A DNA stretch of 54,514 nt from Clostridia bacterium. GTDB taxonomy: Bacteria > Bacillota > Clostridia > Oscillospirales > Acutalibacteraceae. Below are positions 7,313-15,525 of the stretch, piece by piece. The notes below the pieces were generated by a model. That model did not search any database and was not told where the DNA came from. It was given only the letters and a program-made list of their open reading frames with translations. The first letter of the stretch is position 1. The number at the start of each line of letters is the position of its first letter. The stretch lies in NCBI GenBank assembly GCA_030532035.1, contig JAUNLX010000009.1:1-54514 (forward strand), read 5' to 3'. The translations under genes were made by a program, and so were the position numbers.

Positions 7313-7443
7313 AATGTTATTATTTCCCCACGCCTGTGGCGTGGGAAGTAAAAACAATGTTATAATAATTTTCCACGCCTGTAGCGTGGGAAGTACAAAC
7401 AATGTTATAATTATTTCCCCACGCCTGTGGCGTGAACCTTTCC
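7313..7443. repeat. Three tandem units with a CCCCACGCCTGTGGCGTGGG palindrome
   Basis: Units begin at 7313, 7356 and 7401 (43-45 bases). Each has an AT-rich lead-in (AATGTTATwATwATTT) and a G+C-rich dyad. The dyad is CCCCACGCCTGTGGCGTGGG in the first unit, has one change in the left arm and one in the right arm in the second, and loses its right end in the third. The array fills the space between the divergent sirtuin and decarboxylase genes. The lead-ins are as similar as the palindromes, so this is tandem duplication and not a CRISPR array. Confidence 0.85.
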
Positions 7444-7475
7444 ATTCCTACGCTTGAATAAATAAGGGAGAAAAA

Positions 7476-8843
7476 ATGAATTTTAAGAAAAAACTTTTGA
7501 AAAATTCAAAAAATATCCTGCCTATGCATATGCCGGGGCATAAGAGAAAAGCAATATTTTCAGGGCTTTCCGATTTGGGTTTTGCGTATGATTTTACAGA
7601 AACAGATTATTTAGATGACCTGCATAATCCCGAAAATCTTATTTTAGAAGAAGAACAAAAAGTGGCGAATTTATATAAGACAGAAAGAGCTATTTTTGGA
7701 GTAAACGGTTCCACTGGATTTATATTGTCTGTGATTTATTCTCTTGGGAAAAAACATAAAAATTTTATGGCTTTAGATAACTGCCATTACAGTGTTTATA
7801 ATGCCATGAGAATTTCAAATTTAAATGTTTTTTTGTTTTCAAAATTTAAGGATAAAACAAATGGCTTGTCATCGGGGCTCGATTATGAAGACTTGGAAAG
7901 ACAAATTGTAAAAAATAAAATTGAAGTTTTTATCTTTTCTTATCCCGACTATGAGGGAGATACATTAGATATTGAAAAAATTATTGAAATTTGTAAAAAA
8001 AATAAAGTCTTGACAGTCGTAGATGAGGCACATGGTGCACATTTTATTTATGACGGAGGCTTTCCCAAAAACGCTATAAAATATGGTGCAGATTTTGTAA
8101 TAATGAGTTTACATAAAACTCTGCCAGCTTTGACTCAAACAGCCTTGCTTTTAAGTTCTAAAAATTTAATTAAAGATTATGAAATAGAAGAAAATATTAA
8201 AATTTTTGAAACCTCCAGTCCGTCTTTTGTTTTGATTTCATCAATCTGTGAATGTGTTGATATACTTATAAAAGACGGTAAAAAACTAATGCAAAACTTA
8301 AGTGAAAATTTAGACAAATTTTATAGAAAAGCTGAAAAATTAAAGCATTTACAGATTGTAAACAAAGAAAATAGAGATAAATCTAAAATTGTAATTTTAA
8401 CTGACAGAGCGAATATAAGTGGATATGAGTTGAAAAAGATTCTTTTGAAAAAATATAATATCGAGCTTGAATGTGCGGGTGCAAGATATGTCTTAGCTTA
8501 TACAACCTTGGCAGATGAAAAAAAAGATTTTGAGAAACTAAAAAATGCGATATTTGAAATAGATAAAACACTCGAATTTGCAAATAAAGAAGATTTAATT
8601 TTTCCAGTGAGAAAAGCTGAAAAATTAGAAGTTTCGCAAAATTCAAAAACTAAAATTATAGATTTGGATTTGGCGATAGGGGAGATTTCCGCAAAGGATT
8701 TATACGCCTATCCTCCAGCAACTCCAATAATTTTTGGCGGAGAAAAAATCAAAAAAAATCAAATAGAACTTTTAAATCAACTTATGGTGGAGGGAATGAA
8801 CATTTACGGTCTGTCTGAAAATGGTATTGTCGTAAAATCTTGA
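7476..8843 (+). CDS. Orn/Lys/Arg decarboxylase family protein (PLP-dependent)
   Basis: 455 residues. The N-terminal MHMPGHKRK (17-25) and the PLP lysine K214 in SLHKTLPALTQTALL mark the major domain of basic amino-acid decarboxylases, with VVDEAHGAH (181-189) holding the cofactor-ring aspartate. It is close in size to the short Gram-positive forms (about 480 residues) and much shorter than the inducible proteobacterial enzymes (over 700), lacking their N-terminal wing domain. The product would be a polyamine precursor: putrescine, cadaverine or agmatine. Substrate choice cannot be read here. The ATG has a GGGAG site; the SCIFF gene follows 54 bases later. Confidence 0.88.
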   Translation: MNFKKKLLKNSKNILPMHMPGHKRKAIFSGLSDLGFAYDFTETDYLDDLHNPENLILEEEQKVANLYKTERAIFGVNGSTGFILSVIYSLGKKHKNFMALDNCHYSVYNAMRISNLNVFLFSKFKDKTNGLSSGLDYEDLERQIVKNKIEVFIFSYPDYEGDTLDIEKIIEICKKNKVLTVVDEAHGAHFIYDGGFPKNAIKYGADFVIMSLHKTLPALTQTALLLSSKNLIKDYEIEENIKIFETSSPSFVLISSICECVDILIKDGKKLMQNLSENLDKFYRKAEKLKHLQIVNKENRDKSKIVILTDRANISGYELKKILLKKYNIELECAGARYVLAYTTLADEKKDFEKLKNAIFEIDKTLEFANKEDLIFPVRKAEKLEVSQNSKTKIIDLDLAIGEISAKDLYAYPPATPIIFGGEKIKKNQIELLNQLMVEGMNIYGLSENGIVVKS

Positions 8844-8897
8844 ACGCATTTTCCCTTTGTGATATAATTTCATCAGAAATTAAACGAGGTGATATTC

Positions 8898-9041
8898 ATG
8901 AAAAGAATAGTTAGTCTTGATGTTAAAAAATACGATCTTAAAAAAGGCGGTTGCGGAGAATGTCAAACTTCCTGTCAATCAGCTTGCAAAACCTCCTGTG
9001 GAGTAGCAAATCAAGATTGTGAAAATAAGGAAAACAAATAA
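8898..9041 (+). CDS. scfA: SCIFF ranthipeptide precursor (six cysteines in forty-five)
   Basis: 47-residue peptide, with an ACGAGGTGAT ribosome site just upstream of the ATG. Six cysteines lie at 19, 22, 26, 30, 34 and 41, and the core (GECQTSCQSACKTSC) matches the very conserved SCIFF family found across Clostridia. The leader (1-17) is lysine-rich. The partner radical-SAM enzyme, encoded next, joins cysteine sulfurs to carbons of other residues, giving a thioether-bridged (ranthipeptide) product. The biological role is not established, although near-universal retention in Clostridia suggests a housekeeping one. Identified directly from the sequence. Confidence 0.96.
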   Translation: MKRIVSLDVKKYDLKKGGCGECQTSCQSACKTSCGVANQDCENKENK

Positions 9042-9045
9042 TTTT

Positions 9046-9106
9046 AACCTCGCTTTATAGCGGGGTTTAAATATCTTGGGGGGCGAATTTTCGCCTTATT
9101 TTTATT
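9046..9106 (+). promoter_or_regulatory. Two intercistronic hairpins between scfA and scfB
   Basis: The first hairpin is AACCTCGC / GCGGGGTT (9046-9067). The second is GGCGAA / TTCGCC (9082-9095) followed by TTATTTTTATT directly before the scfB start codon, so it resembles a weak terminator. No good ribosome site lies close to the scfB ATG; the only G-rich run (9078-9083) is partly inside the second stem. Together they could limit scfB expression so the precursor is made in excess. Confidence 0.6.
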
Positions 9107-10462
9107 ATGGTACATTGTTATAAACTCAACGGTTACAATATAATAATTGATGTATACAGTGGTTCAGTTCATGTTACAGATGACCTTTCCTTTGAGCTCA
9201 TAAAAAATTATGAAAATTCAGAGGACTTAATAAATTATGCAAAAAAACGCTTTCCCAAAGAGAGTGAAAGCGATATAAAAGAGTGTATATCGGAGATAGA
9301 ACAGCTCAAAAAAGATGGTGTTCTTTTTTCTGAAAATCCACTCGATAAATTTACTTTTCCTAAGAAGAGCAAGACAATAAAAGCACTTTGTTTACATATT
9401 GCACATTCTTGTAATTTGGTTTGTGAATATTGTTTTGCTGCACAGGGCAAATTTAAGGGAGAAGAAGCTCTGATGAGCTTTGATGTGGCAAAGAGAGTAA
9501 TCGATTTTTTGATTGAAAATTCAGGCTCACATTATAATTTAGAAGTAGATTTTTTTGGTGGAGAACCACTATTAAATTTTGATGTTGTAAAGCAAACTGT
9601 AGAATATGCAAGGAGCATTGAAAAAGAAAAAAATAAAAATTTTCGCTTTACATTGACGACAAATGGGGTACTTTTAACTGATGAAATTATAGATTATCTC
9701 AATGAAAATATGTATAATGTCGTCTTGAGTTTAGACGGTCGTCCTGAAATTCACAATCATTTTAGAAAAAATGCAAACGGTCGTGGCTCATACGATATAT
9801 CTGTTAAAAATTTCAAAAAATTAGTCGAAAAGAGAAAAGGGAAAAATTATTATATAAGAGGAACATTTACGCACTTGAATCCCGATTTTTTGAATGATAT
9901 AAAACATATGGTGAATCTTGGTTTTGATAAACTCAGTATGGAACCTGTTGTTTCTGAAAAAGACTACGCTTATGCTCTGACGGATAAAGACAAAAAAATA
10001 GTTTTGCAAAATTACGAGGAACTTGCAAACTATATGCTAAAGCAAGAAAAATTAGGCAAAAAGCTTGAATTTTATCATTATAATATAGATTTGAAAAATG
10101 GCCCCTGTCTTCAGAAAAGGCTAAAAGGTTGCGGTTCTGGAAGTGAATATTTTGCAGTTACACCGAATGGAGATCTATATCCCTGTCATCAATTTGTTTC
10201 AGATAAAGATTTTAAGATGGGAAATATCTGGTCTGGTATAGATAATTCAAAAAAATACGATGATTTTTTGACAAATGATCTCTCAAAAAAGAAAGAATGT
10301 GAAGATTGTTTTGCAAAGCTCTACTGTGCCGGAGGTTGTGCTGCCAATGCCTATCACTCTACTAAAGATATAAATGGTATTTATGAAGATGGCTGCGATT
10401 TATTCAAAAAGAGAATTGAATCTGCCATTATGATGCAAGTTGACAGACAGTTTAACCAATGA
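9107..10462 (+). CDS. scfB: SCIFF maturase, radical SAM/SPASM thioether synthase
   Basis: 451 residues. The N-terminal 80 or so residues look like a precursor-recognition region (LNGYNIIIDVYSGSVHV). The radical-SAM cluster motif CX3CX2C is C102, C106 and C109 (SCNLVCEYC). The C-terminal SPASM region carries more cysteines (KGCGSGSEYFAVTPNGDLYPC and CEDCFAKLYCAGGC) for auxiliary [4Fe-4S] clusters. The enzyme uses S-adenosylmethionine to form Cys thioether cross-links in the 47-residue peptide encoded 66 bases upstream. The start fits family alignment, although the ribosome site is poor. Its 3' end overlaps the converging tcdA gene by 11 bases. Confidence 0.96.
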   Translation: MVHCYKLNGYNIIIDVYSGSVHVTDDLSFELIKNYENSEDLINYAKKRFPKESESDIKECISEIEQLKKDGVLFSENPLDKFTFPKKSKTIKALCLHIAHSCNLVCEYCFAAQGKFKGEEALMSFDVAKRVIDFLIENSGSHYNLEVDFFGGEPLLNFDVVKQTVEYARSIEKEKNKNFRFTLTTNGVLLTDEIIDYLNENMYNVVLSLDGRPEIHNHFRKNANGRGSYDISVKNFKKLVEKRKGKNYYIRGTFTHLNPDFLNDIKHMVNLGFDKLSMEPVVSEKDYAYALTDKDKKIVLQNYEELANYMLKQEKLGKKLEFYHYNIDLKNGPCLQKRLKGCGSGSEYFAVTPNGDLYPCHQFVSDKDFKMGNIWSGIDNSKKYDDFLTNDLSKKKECEDCFAKLYCAGGCAANAYHSTKDINGIYEDGCDLFKKRIESAIMMQVDRQFNQ

Positions 10463-11129
10463 GCTGATTTACAACATATGAGGCGAGCATTATTCCTGCT
10501 GCAGCTGGAACAAAGGCACTGGAAGAAATTAAATTAGAGTATTTTACAAGAGGCTCTTCTTTAGAATATACGACAGTCAATTTATTTATATTTCGTTTTT
10601 TTAATTCCCTTCTCATCACCTTACATAGAGGACAAACTGAAGTTTTATTTATATCGCTGATTTGAAGCAATTCAGGGTGCATTTTATTACCCGTTCCCAT
10701 TGCTGAAATCAGTGGTATTTCATTTTCAAAGCAATATTTTGCGAGGTCAATTTTTGCAGTTATATTGTCTATGGCGTCTACAACATAATCATATTCATCG
10801 AGATTGAATAAATCTCTATTTTCAGGTAAATACATCTGATTTATGATTTTTATTTGAGTTTCTGGGCTTATAAGTCTTATTCTCTGCGCCATAATTTCTG
10901 TCTTTAATTTTCCGACAGTATCATCTAAAGCACAGAGTTGACGATTTATATTAGTTTCATCGACAGTATCATAATCTACAAGAGTCATTTTTCCGATGAA
11001 GCTTCTTGCAAGTGTTTCACACGCATATGAGCCAACCCCACCTAAACCAAAAATTATAATTTTTGAATTTTTTAGTTTATTTAGTTTTTCTGTTCCTATC
11101 AGTTTTTCAAGTCTTTCATATCTTGACAT
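10452..11129 (-). CDS. tcdA: tRNA threonylcarbamoyladenosine dehydratase (TcdA/CsdL, E1-like)
   Basis: 225 residues. The ATP-binding GLGGVGSYACETLARS (28-43) and the DxxNxNRQ-type stretch ETNINRQL belong to the ThiF/MoeB/E1 superfamily. TcdA converts t6A37 in tRNA to its cyclic form by ATP-driven dehydration. A CPLC near 168-171 may hold metal. MoeB or ThiF are alternatives, but no thiamine or molybdopterin gene is nearby and the length fits TcdA. It converges on scfB. Confidence 0.85.
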   Translation of the reverse strand: MSRYERLEKLIGTEKLNKLKNSKIIIFGLGGVGSYACETLARSFIGKMTLVDYDTVDETNINRQLCALDDTVGKLKTEIMAQRIRLISPETQIKIINQMYLPENRDLFNLDEYDYVVDAIDNITAKIDLAKYCFENEIPLISAMGTGNKMHPELLQISDINKTSVCPLCKVMRRELKKRNINKLTVVYSKEEPLVKYSNLISSSAFVPAAAGIMLASYVVNQLIG

Positions 11130-11197
11130 AATAAAACCTTTCTGAAAATTGCTTGAAATATAAATTTAATAAAATGTATTTTATATTTTAGATGATA

Positions 11198-11226
11198 TTG
11201 AAAATAAAGTGTATAAATGTTAATAT
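11198..11226 (+). promoter_or_regulatory. Promoter of ychF
   Basis: TTGAAA (11198-11203) and TAATAT (11221-11226) are separated by 17 bases, 37 bases before the ychF start codon. Confidence 0.55.
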
Positions 11227-11263
11227 TGCTTGATTTTAAGTTGATAAAGTTTAAGGAGATATA

Positions 11264-12358
11264 ATGAAAATTGGAATTGTCGGGCTTCCAAATGTTGGAA
11301 AAAGCACTCTTTTTAATGCAATAACTAATGCGGGTGCTCAAGCTGCGAACTATGCTTTCTGCACCATTGATCCCAATGTCGGAGTTGTTGAAGTCCCAGA
11401 TAAGAGAGTAGATTATTTATCAAAAATATATAATCCCAAAAAGACAACACGAGCTTTTATTGAATTTGTAGATATAGCAGGACTGGTAAAGGGCGCTTCA
11501 AAAGGCGAGGGACTTGGGAATAAATTTTTATCACATATAAGGGGAGTAGACGCAATTATTCATGTTGTTCGCTGTTTTGACAATCCCGATGTTATGCATG
11601 TAGATGAAAAAGCCGATCCGATAAGTGATATAGAAACTATAAATACAGAACTTATTTTATCTGACCTTGAAATGATAGATAGAGCAATATTAAAAACTGA
11701 AAAAGCTCTAAAGGGAGATAAAACTTTACAGGGAAAATTTGATCTGCTTAAAAATCTTAAAGCTTTTATGGAAGAAGGGCATAGCGCCAGAGAATATGAA
11801 TTTAATATAGAAGAAGAAAAGCTGATGTCGGAATTTGATTTACTTTCTTCTCAAAAAGTCATCTATGTTTGCAATATGAGTGAATCAGATTATGGAAAAG
11901 ATGTTCAAAAAAATGAAAAATATTTGAAAATAAAGGCTTTGGCTGAAAAAGAGGGCTCATTTGCAATTCCTGTATGTGCAGAATTTGAAGCTGAAATATC
12001 CTCTCTTTCAGACGAAGAAAAGCAAGCTTTTTTAGAAGATTTAGGCGTGGAAGAATCTTCTCTCGATCTTTTAATAAAGAGCGGTTATTCACTCTTGGGG
12101 TTAATCTCATTTTTAACGGCTGGAGAAGATGAGGTACGAGCATGGACAATAAAAGAGGGAACAAAAGCTCCTCAGGCAGCGGGAAAAATTCATTCCGATT
12201 TTGAGCGTGGATTTATCAGAGCAGAGGTAGTTTCCTTTGAGGATTTACAAAAGTTTGGTTCTATTGCAGGTGCTCGTGAAAATGGCAGATATAGAAGCGA
12301 GGGAAAAGATTATGTTGTAAAAGACGGAGATATAATCTTATTTAGATTTAATGTTTAA
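11264..12358 (+). CDS. ychF: Redox-regulated ATPase/GTPase YchF (Obg-like)
   Basis: 364 residues, the normal length of this universal P-loop protein. G1 is GLPNVGKST (7-15), the switch region DIAGLVKGASKGEGLGNKFL follows at about 69-88, and the C-terminal TGS-like region (EVRAWTIKEGTKAPQAAGKIHSDFERGFIRAE) is intact. YchF binds ribosomes, hydrolyses ATP in preference to GTP and influences start-site fidelity and oxidative-stress responses. Start ATG with an AAGGAGATATA site and its own promoter. The last 4 bases overlap the converging rsmI gene. Confidence 0.96.
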   Translation: MKIGIVGLPNVGKSTLFNAITNAGAQAANYAFCTIDPNVGVVEVPDKRVDYLSKIYNPKKTTRAFIEFVDIAGLVKGASKGEGLGNKFLSHIRGVDAIIHVVRCFDNPDVMHVDEKADPISDIETINTELILSDLEMIDRAILKTEKALKGDKTLQGKFDLLKNLKAFMEEGHSAREYEFNIEEEKLMSEFDLLSSQKVIYVCNMSESDYGKDVQKNEKYLKIKALAEKEGSFAIPVCAEFEAEISSLSDEEKQAFLEDLGVEESSLDLLIKSGYSLLGLISFLTAGEDEVRAWTIKEGTKAPQAAGKIHSDFERGFIRAEVVSFEDLQKFGSIAGARENGRYRSEGKDYVVKDGDIILFRFNV

Positions 12359-13176
12359 TCGTCTTTTAGTTTTTCATATAATTGATTTTTCTTAACGCCA
12401 AAATATTTTGAAGTTATTTTGCAGGCTGTCGAAAGAGACAGACCTGCTTTTTTCATATCTTCAGCAAGCTTTAATGCTAAAATCATATCTTCATTTTGTT
12501 TTTCTTCTAAAGGCTTAACAATCAAAACATACTCGCCTTTGGGAGTGTTATGTTCATAAAATTTCAGAGCTTCATCTATTGTTGTCAGCATAGATTTTTC
12601 ATATATTTTAGTTATTTCTTTTATTATAAAAATTTCTCTATTATTTAAGTGATTTTTTAATTCTAAAAGAGTATTTTTCATTTTGTGAGGAGAAATATAT
12701 AAAATTGACGGCAGAATTGAATTTGAAATATCTTCAAGCTCTTTTTCACGCTTTTTATTGTCATTTTCTAAAAATCCATAAAAAGAAAAACCCTTATACT
12801 CAAATCCACTTGAAGCATAGGCGCTTACAACAGCTGATGGGCCCGGGACAACAAAAATTTCAATATTTGATTTACGAGCTTTATTTACGAGATATTGACC
12901 GGGATCGGAAATACAGGGCATTCCTGCGTCGCTTATTAGAGCAACAGCTTTTCCCGATATTATCATATTTATAATTTCGTCTGTTTTTTCAGCAGTATTG
13001 TATTTGTGAAAAGCAGTAGTTTTATTTTTAATATCAAATCTATTCAGTAATTTTTGTGAGGTTCGTGTATCTTCACAGGCAATAATATCTACGGATTTTA
13101 AAGTTTCGATTGCCCGTTTAGATATATCGTCTAAATTGCCAATAGGAGTTGCAACTAAATATAAAGCATTATCCAT
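12355..13176 (-). CDS. rsmI: 16S rRNA (cytidine-1402 2'-O)-methyltransferase RsmI
   Basis: 273 residues. LYLVATPIGNLDDISKRA near the start and ACEDTRTSQKLL (34-45) are RsmI signatures; SDAGMPCISDPGQYLV and VVPGPSAVVSAYASSGF form the tetrapyrrole-methylase-fold SAM site. It methylates the ribose of C1402 in the decoding centre of 16S rRNA. The start overlaps the 3' end of trmN6 by 8 bases, so the two RNA-methylation genes are one transcription unit. Confidence 0.94.
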   Translation of the reverse strand: MDNALYLVATPIGNLDDISKRAIETLKSVDIIACEDTRTSQKLLNRFDIKNKTTAFHKYNTAEKTDEIINMIISGKAVALISDAGMPCISDPGQYLVNKARKSNIEIFVVPGPSAVVSAYASSGFEYKGFSFYGFLENDNKKREKELEDISNSILPSILYISPHKMKNTLLELKNHLNNREIFIIKEITKIYEKSMLTTIDEALKFYEHNTPKGEYVLIVKPLEEKQNEDMILALKLAEDMKKAGLSLSTACKITSKYFGVKKNQLYEKLKDD

Positions 13177-13891
13177 TATTATAACTTCCTAAAATTTTAA
13201 TAAGTTCTGCTGATTGTTCATTTGCAGAATTTCTAAGTATCAGAGGTGTCTTTGCAATTAAATTTGGCTTTGCGCCTTTTTTAAATTTAATTAAAAATAA
13301 AATGGGATCTGTATTTTTTTTACCTTGAATGAGTTGAAGTAGCTTTGCCTCAAAATTATATTTCTTAAAAGTCCAAATATATTCAGGCAAGCGTTCAATT
13401 CTCTGTATAAAAAAGGCGTCGCCCTTATTTTTAAGTAGATAATCAGCGGCCTTTGCCAAGTCTTCTGTAGTACATTCCGAGTCGTGCCTTGCAAAAGCCT
13501 TATCGACGCTCTTTGAAACTCTACCATGACCTTGTTTAAAATATGGCGGATTCATTGTCAAAATATCGAAGTATTCTCTCTGAAAATGTTTTTGAACTTC
13601 TCGTAAATCGCCGAAAATCAAATTGATTTTATCTTCAATATGATTATCTTGAATTGTTTGTCTGAACTGCTCATAAGCCTGTTTTTGTATTTCTATGGCA
13701 GATATTTCCGCGGGCTTAAATCTGTCTAAAATAAGTAGGGGAACAATGCCACAGCCTGTGCCTAAGTCAATCACTTTGTGAATATGCTTAGGACTTGAAA
13801 AATTTGCCAGCAAAAAAGCGTCGGTACCAAAGGTATGGGCTTCCGATCGATATAAAAAATAATTGTCTGAGATTTTTTCTTTAATAAACAT
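13169..13891 (-). CDS. trmN6: tRNA1(Val) adenine-37 N6-methyltransferase-like protein (TrmN6/YfiC)
   Basis: 240 residues when started at the ATG at 13891 (MFIKEKISDNYFLYRSEAHTFG...). A longer frame from a TTG at 13942 would translate the terminator hairpin of the preceding gene and is rejected. The class-I SAM motif is VIDLGTGCGIVPLLI, and the catalytic motif of amino methyltransferases is NPPYFKQG. The family methylates A37 of a valine tRNA in E. coli; clostridial members are annotated by homology only. No Shine-Dalgarno sequence precedes the ATG and a TATAAT lies 6 bases upstream, so the message may be leaderless. It runs into rsmI. Confidence 0.85.
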   Translation of the reverse strand: MFIKEKISDNYFLYRSEAHTFGTDAFLLANFSSPKHIHKVIDLGTGCGIVPLLILDRFKPAEISAIEIQKQAYEQFRQTIQDNHIEDKINLIFGDLREVQKHFQREYFDILTMNPPYFKQGHGRVSKSVDKAFARHDSECTTEDLAKAADYLLKNKGDAFFIQRIERLPEYIWTFKKYNFEAKLLQLIQGKKNTDPILFLIKFKKGAKPNLIAKTPLILRNSANEQSAELIKILGSYNNG

Positions 13892-13897
13892 AATATC

Positions 13898-13903
13898 ATT
13901 ATA
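13898..13903 (-). promoter_or_regulatory. -10 box of a probable leaderless promoter for trmN6
   Basis: A perfect TATAAT on the minus strand ends 6 bases before the trmN6 ATG, so transcription should begin at or next to the start codon. The -35 position falls in the terminator stem and is poor (TGTTTT). Confidence 0.5.
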
Positions 13904-13921
13904 TGATATTTGAAGATAAAA

Positions 13922-13950
13922 AAACACCGTTGCTCTGGGCAACGGTGTTT
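13922..13950 (-). terminator. Terminator of the ferredoxin gene
   Basis: Perfect 12-bp stem AAACACCGTTGC / GCAACGGTGTTT with a 5-base loop, followed on the minus strand by a T run. It lies 7 bases after the ferredoxin stop codon. Confidence 0.92.
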
Positions 13951-13957
13951 TTATTTT

Positions 13958-14128
13958 TTATTCTGCTGGTGAAATAGCGCTAACTGGGCAATTGTCTGCA
14001 CATGTTCCGCAATCAATACATTCGTCAGGATTTATTGAGTAAATATCTCCTTCAGAAATGCAATCAACGGGGCAAACAGGTTTGCAAGAACCGCAAGCAA
14101 TACATTCATCACTTATTTTATAAGCCAT
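13958..14128 (-). CDS. 2[4Fe-4S] ferredoxin
   Basis: 56-residue protein, the classic clostridial ferredoxin size. Two cluster-binding sets are visible: CIACGSCKPVC followed by CP, and CIDCGTCADNC followed by CP, each CX2CX2CX3C in form. It carries low-potential electrons in the cytoplasm for hydrogenase, pyruvate oxidation and similar anaerobic reactions. The ATG has an AGGAGG site 6 bases upstream. It stands alone between metY and trmN6 on the same strand, with its own strong terminator and a plausible promoter (TTGTAT, 16 bases, TAAAAT) in the gap before it, so it is probably an abundant monocistronic message. Confidence 0.96.
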   Translation of the reverse strand: MAYKISDECIACGSCKPVCPVDCISEGDIYSINPDECIDCGTCADNCPVSAISPAE

Positions 14129-14246
14129 AGTATCCTCCTAAAAATTAATAATCTTACAATCACAATTTTATCATATTTCAAATTGAATACAAGAGTTATT
14201 TTGTATCAAAATAAAATTGTCTATTTTTAAATATAAAAGAGATTTA

Positions 14247-15524
14247 TTATATTGAGCTTAAAGCTTGGTCTATATCGGCAATAATATCGTCGACATTTTC
14301 AATTCCTACGGATAATCTGATTAAGTTATTCGGTATACCAGCTTTATCAAGTTGCTCGTCAGTGAGTTGTCGATGAGTAGAGGAAGCGGGATGAAGAACG
14401 CAACTTTTAGCGTCTGCGACATGAGTTGCAATAGCTATTAAATTGAGTTTATTTATAAATTCGACGGATTTTTCTTTACCACCCTTTATACCAAAGGAAA
14501 TTACGCCGCAACTCTTGCCAGATAAATATTTTTTAGCTAAATCATAATTTTTGTCAGACTCTAAAGCAGGACATCTAATCCACTCAATTTTTTCGTTATG
14601 CTCCAAATGTTTTGCAATTTTAATCGCATTTTCATAGTGCCTTTGAATGCGAAGATGTAAGGTTTCTAAACCGATATTCAATAAAAAGGAGTTATGAGGA
14701 GAGGGAATGGAACCTAAATCACGCATAAGTTGAGCGACCATTTTTGTAATGTAGGCGGCATTTTTGAAAGTCTCTGTATATGTAAGTCCATGATATGATT
14801 CGTCGGGCTCAGTAAGGCAGGGATATTTTCCGGATTTTTCCCAATCAAAGTTGCCACTGTCTACCACAACACCGCCAACACAAAGTCCATGACCGTCCAT
14901 ATATTTAGTAGTGGAATGGATAACAATATCTGCACCAAAATCAATGGGTTTACATAAAATTGGTGTAGCAAAGGTATTGTCAATAATCAAAGGCACCTTG
15001 TGTGCATGTGCAATTTTTGCAAATTTTTCAATATCTGTGACTACAAGTGCAGGATTTGCCAAAGTTTCGGCAAAGACAGCTTTTGTATTTTCTCTAAATG
15101 CGTTATTTAGCTCATCTTCAGTAGCATCTGGAGAAACAAAGGTAAAATCTATGCCCATTTTTTTCATTGTAACGGCAAATAAGTTAAATGTTCCACCATA
15201 AATTGCAGATGAACTCACAATATGATCTCCACTTTGGCAGATATTAAAAATAGAGTAAAAAGAAGCAGCCTGCCCTGAAGAAGTTAAAACGGCACCGACA
15301 CCACCCTCTAAATCAGCAATCTTTTGTGCGACATAGTCATTTGTAGGATTAGCAAGACGGCTGTAGAAATAACCATTTGTCTTGAGGTCGAATAAATCCG
15401 CCATATCTTCACTACTATCATATTTAAAAGTAGTGCTCTGTATAATCGGAATGGCTCTCGGATTTCCGTTTGTGCCCTCATATCCACTATGGAGGCATTT
15501 TGTTTCATTTTTAAATTCTTTCAT
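14247..15524 (-). CDS. metY: O-acetylhomoserine sulfhydrylase (MetY type)
   Basis: 425 residues, the length typical of MetY and longer than cystathionine gamma-synthase (about 380). The PLP lysine K207 lies in HSTTKYMDGHG, and YSRLANPT (54-61) is the Cys/Met-metabolism family signature. It makes homocysteine (or methionine with methanethiol) from O-acetylhomoserine and sulfide. The gene starts one base after the stop of the ApgM-like gene, so the two are co-transcribed. This is relevant because some ApgM relatives are proposed homoserine kinases acting on the same branch point. Confidence 0.93.
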   Translation of the reverse strand: MKEFKNETKCLHSGYEGTNGNPRAIPIIQSTTFKYDSSEDMADLFDLKTNGYFYSRLANPTNDYVAQKIADLEGGVGAVLTSSGQAASFYSIFNICQSGDHIVSSSAIYGGTFNLFAVTMKKMGIDFTFVSPDATEDELNNAFRENTKAVFAETLANPALVVTDIEKFAKIAHAHKVPLIIDNTFATPILCKPIDFGADIVIHSTTKYMDGHGLCVGGVVVDSGNFDWEKSGKYPCLTEPDESYHGLTYTETFKNAAYITKMVAQLMRDLGSIPSPHNSFLLNIGLETLHLRIQRHYENAIKIAKHLEHNEKIEWIRCPALESDKNYDLAKKYLSGKSCGVISFGIKGGKEKSVEFINKLNLIAIATHVADAKSCVLHPASSTHRQLTDEQLDKAGIPNNLIRLSVGIENVDDIIADIDQALSSI

Positions 15525-15525
15525 T

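Noticed and set aside
7313-7443. CRISPR-like spacing of short repeats
   Set aside because: The segments between palindromes are as similar as the palindromes, only three units exist, and no cas gene is present; it is a tandem duplication.
13892-13942. Upstream TTG start for trmN6
   Set aside because: It would translate the ferredoxin terminator hairpin and has no ribosome site; conserved sequence starts at the later ATG.
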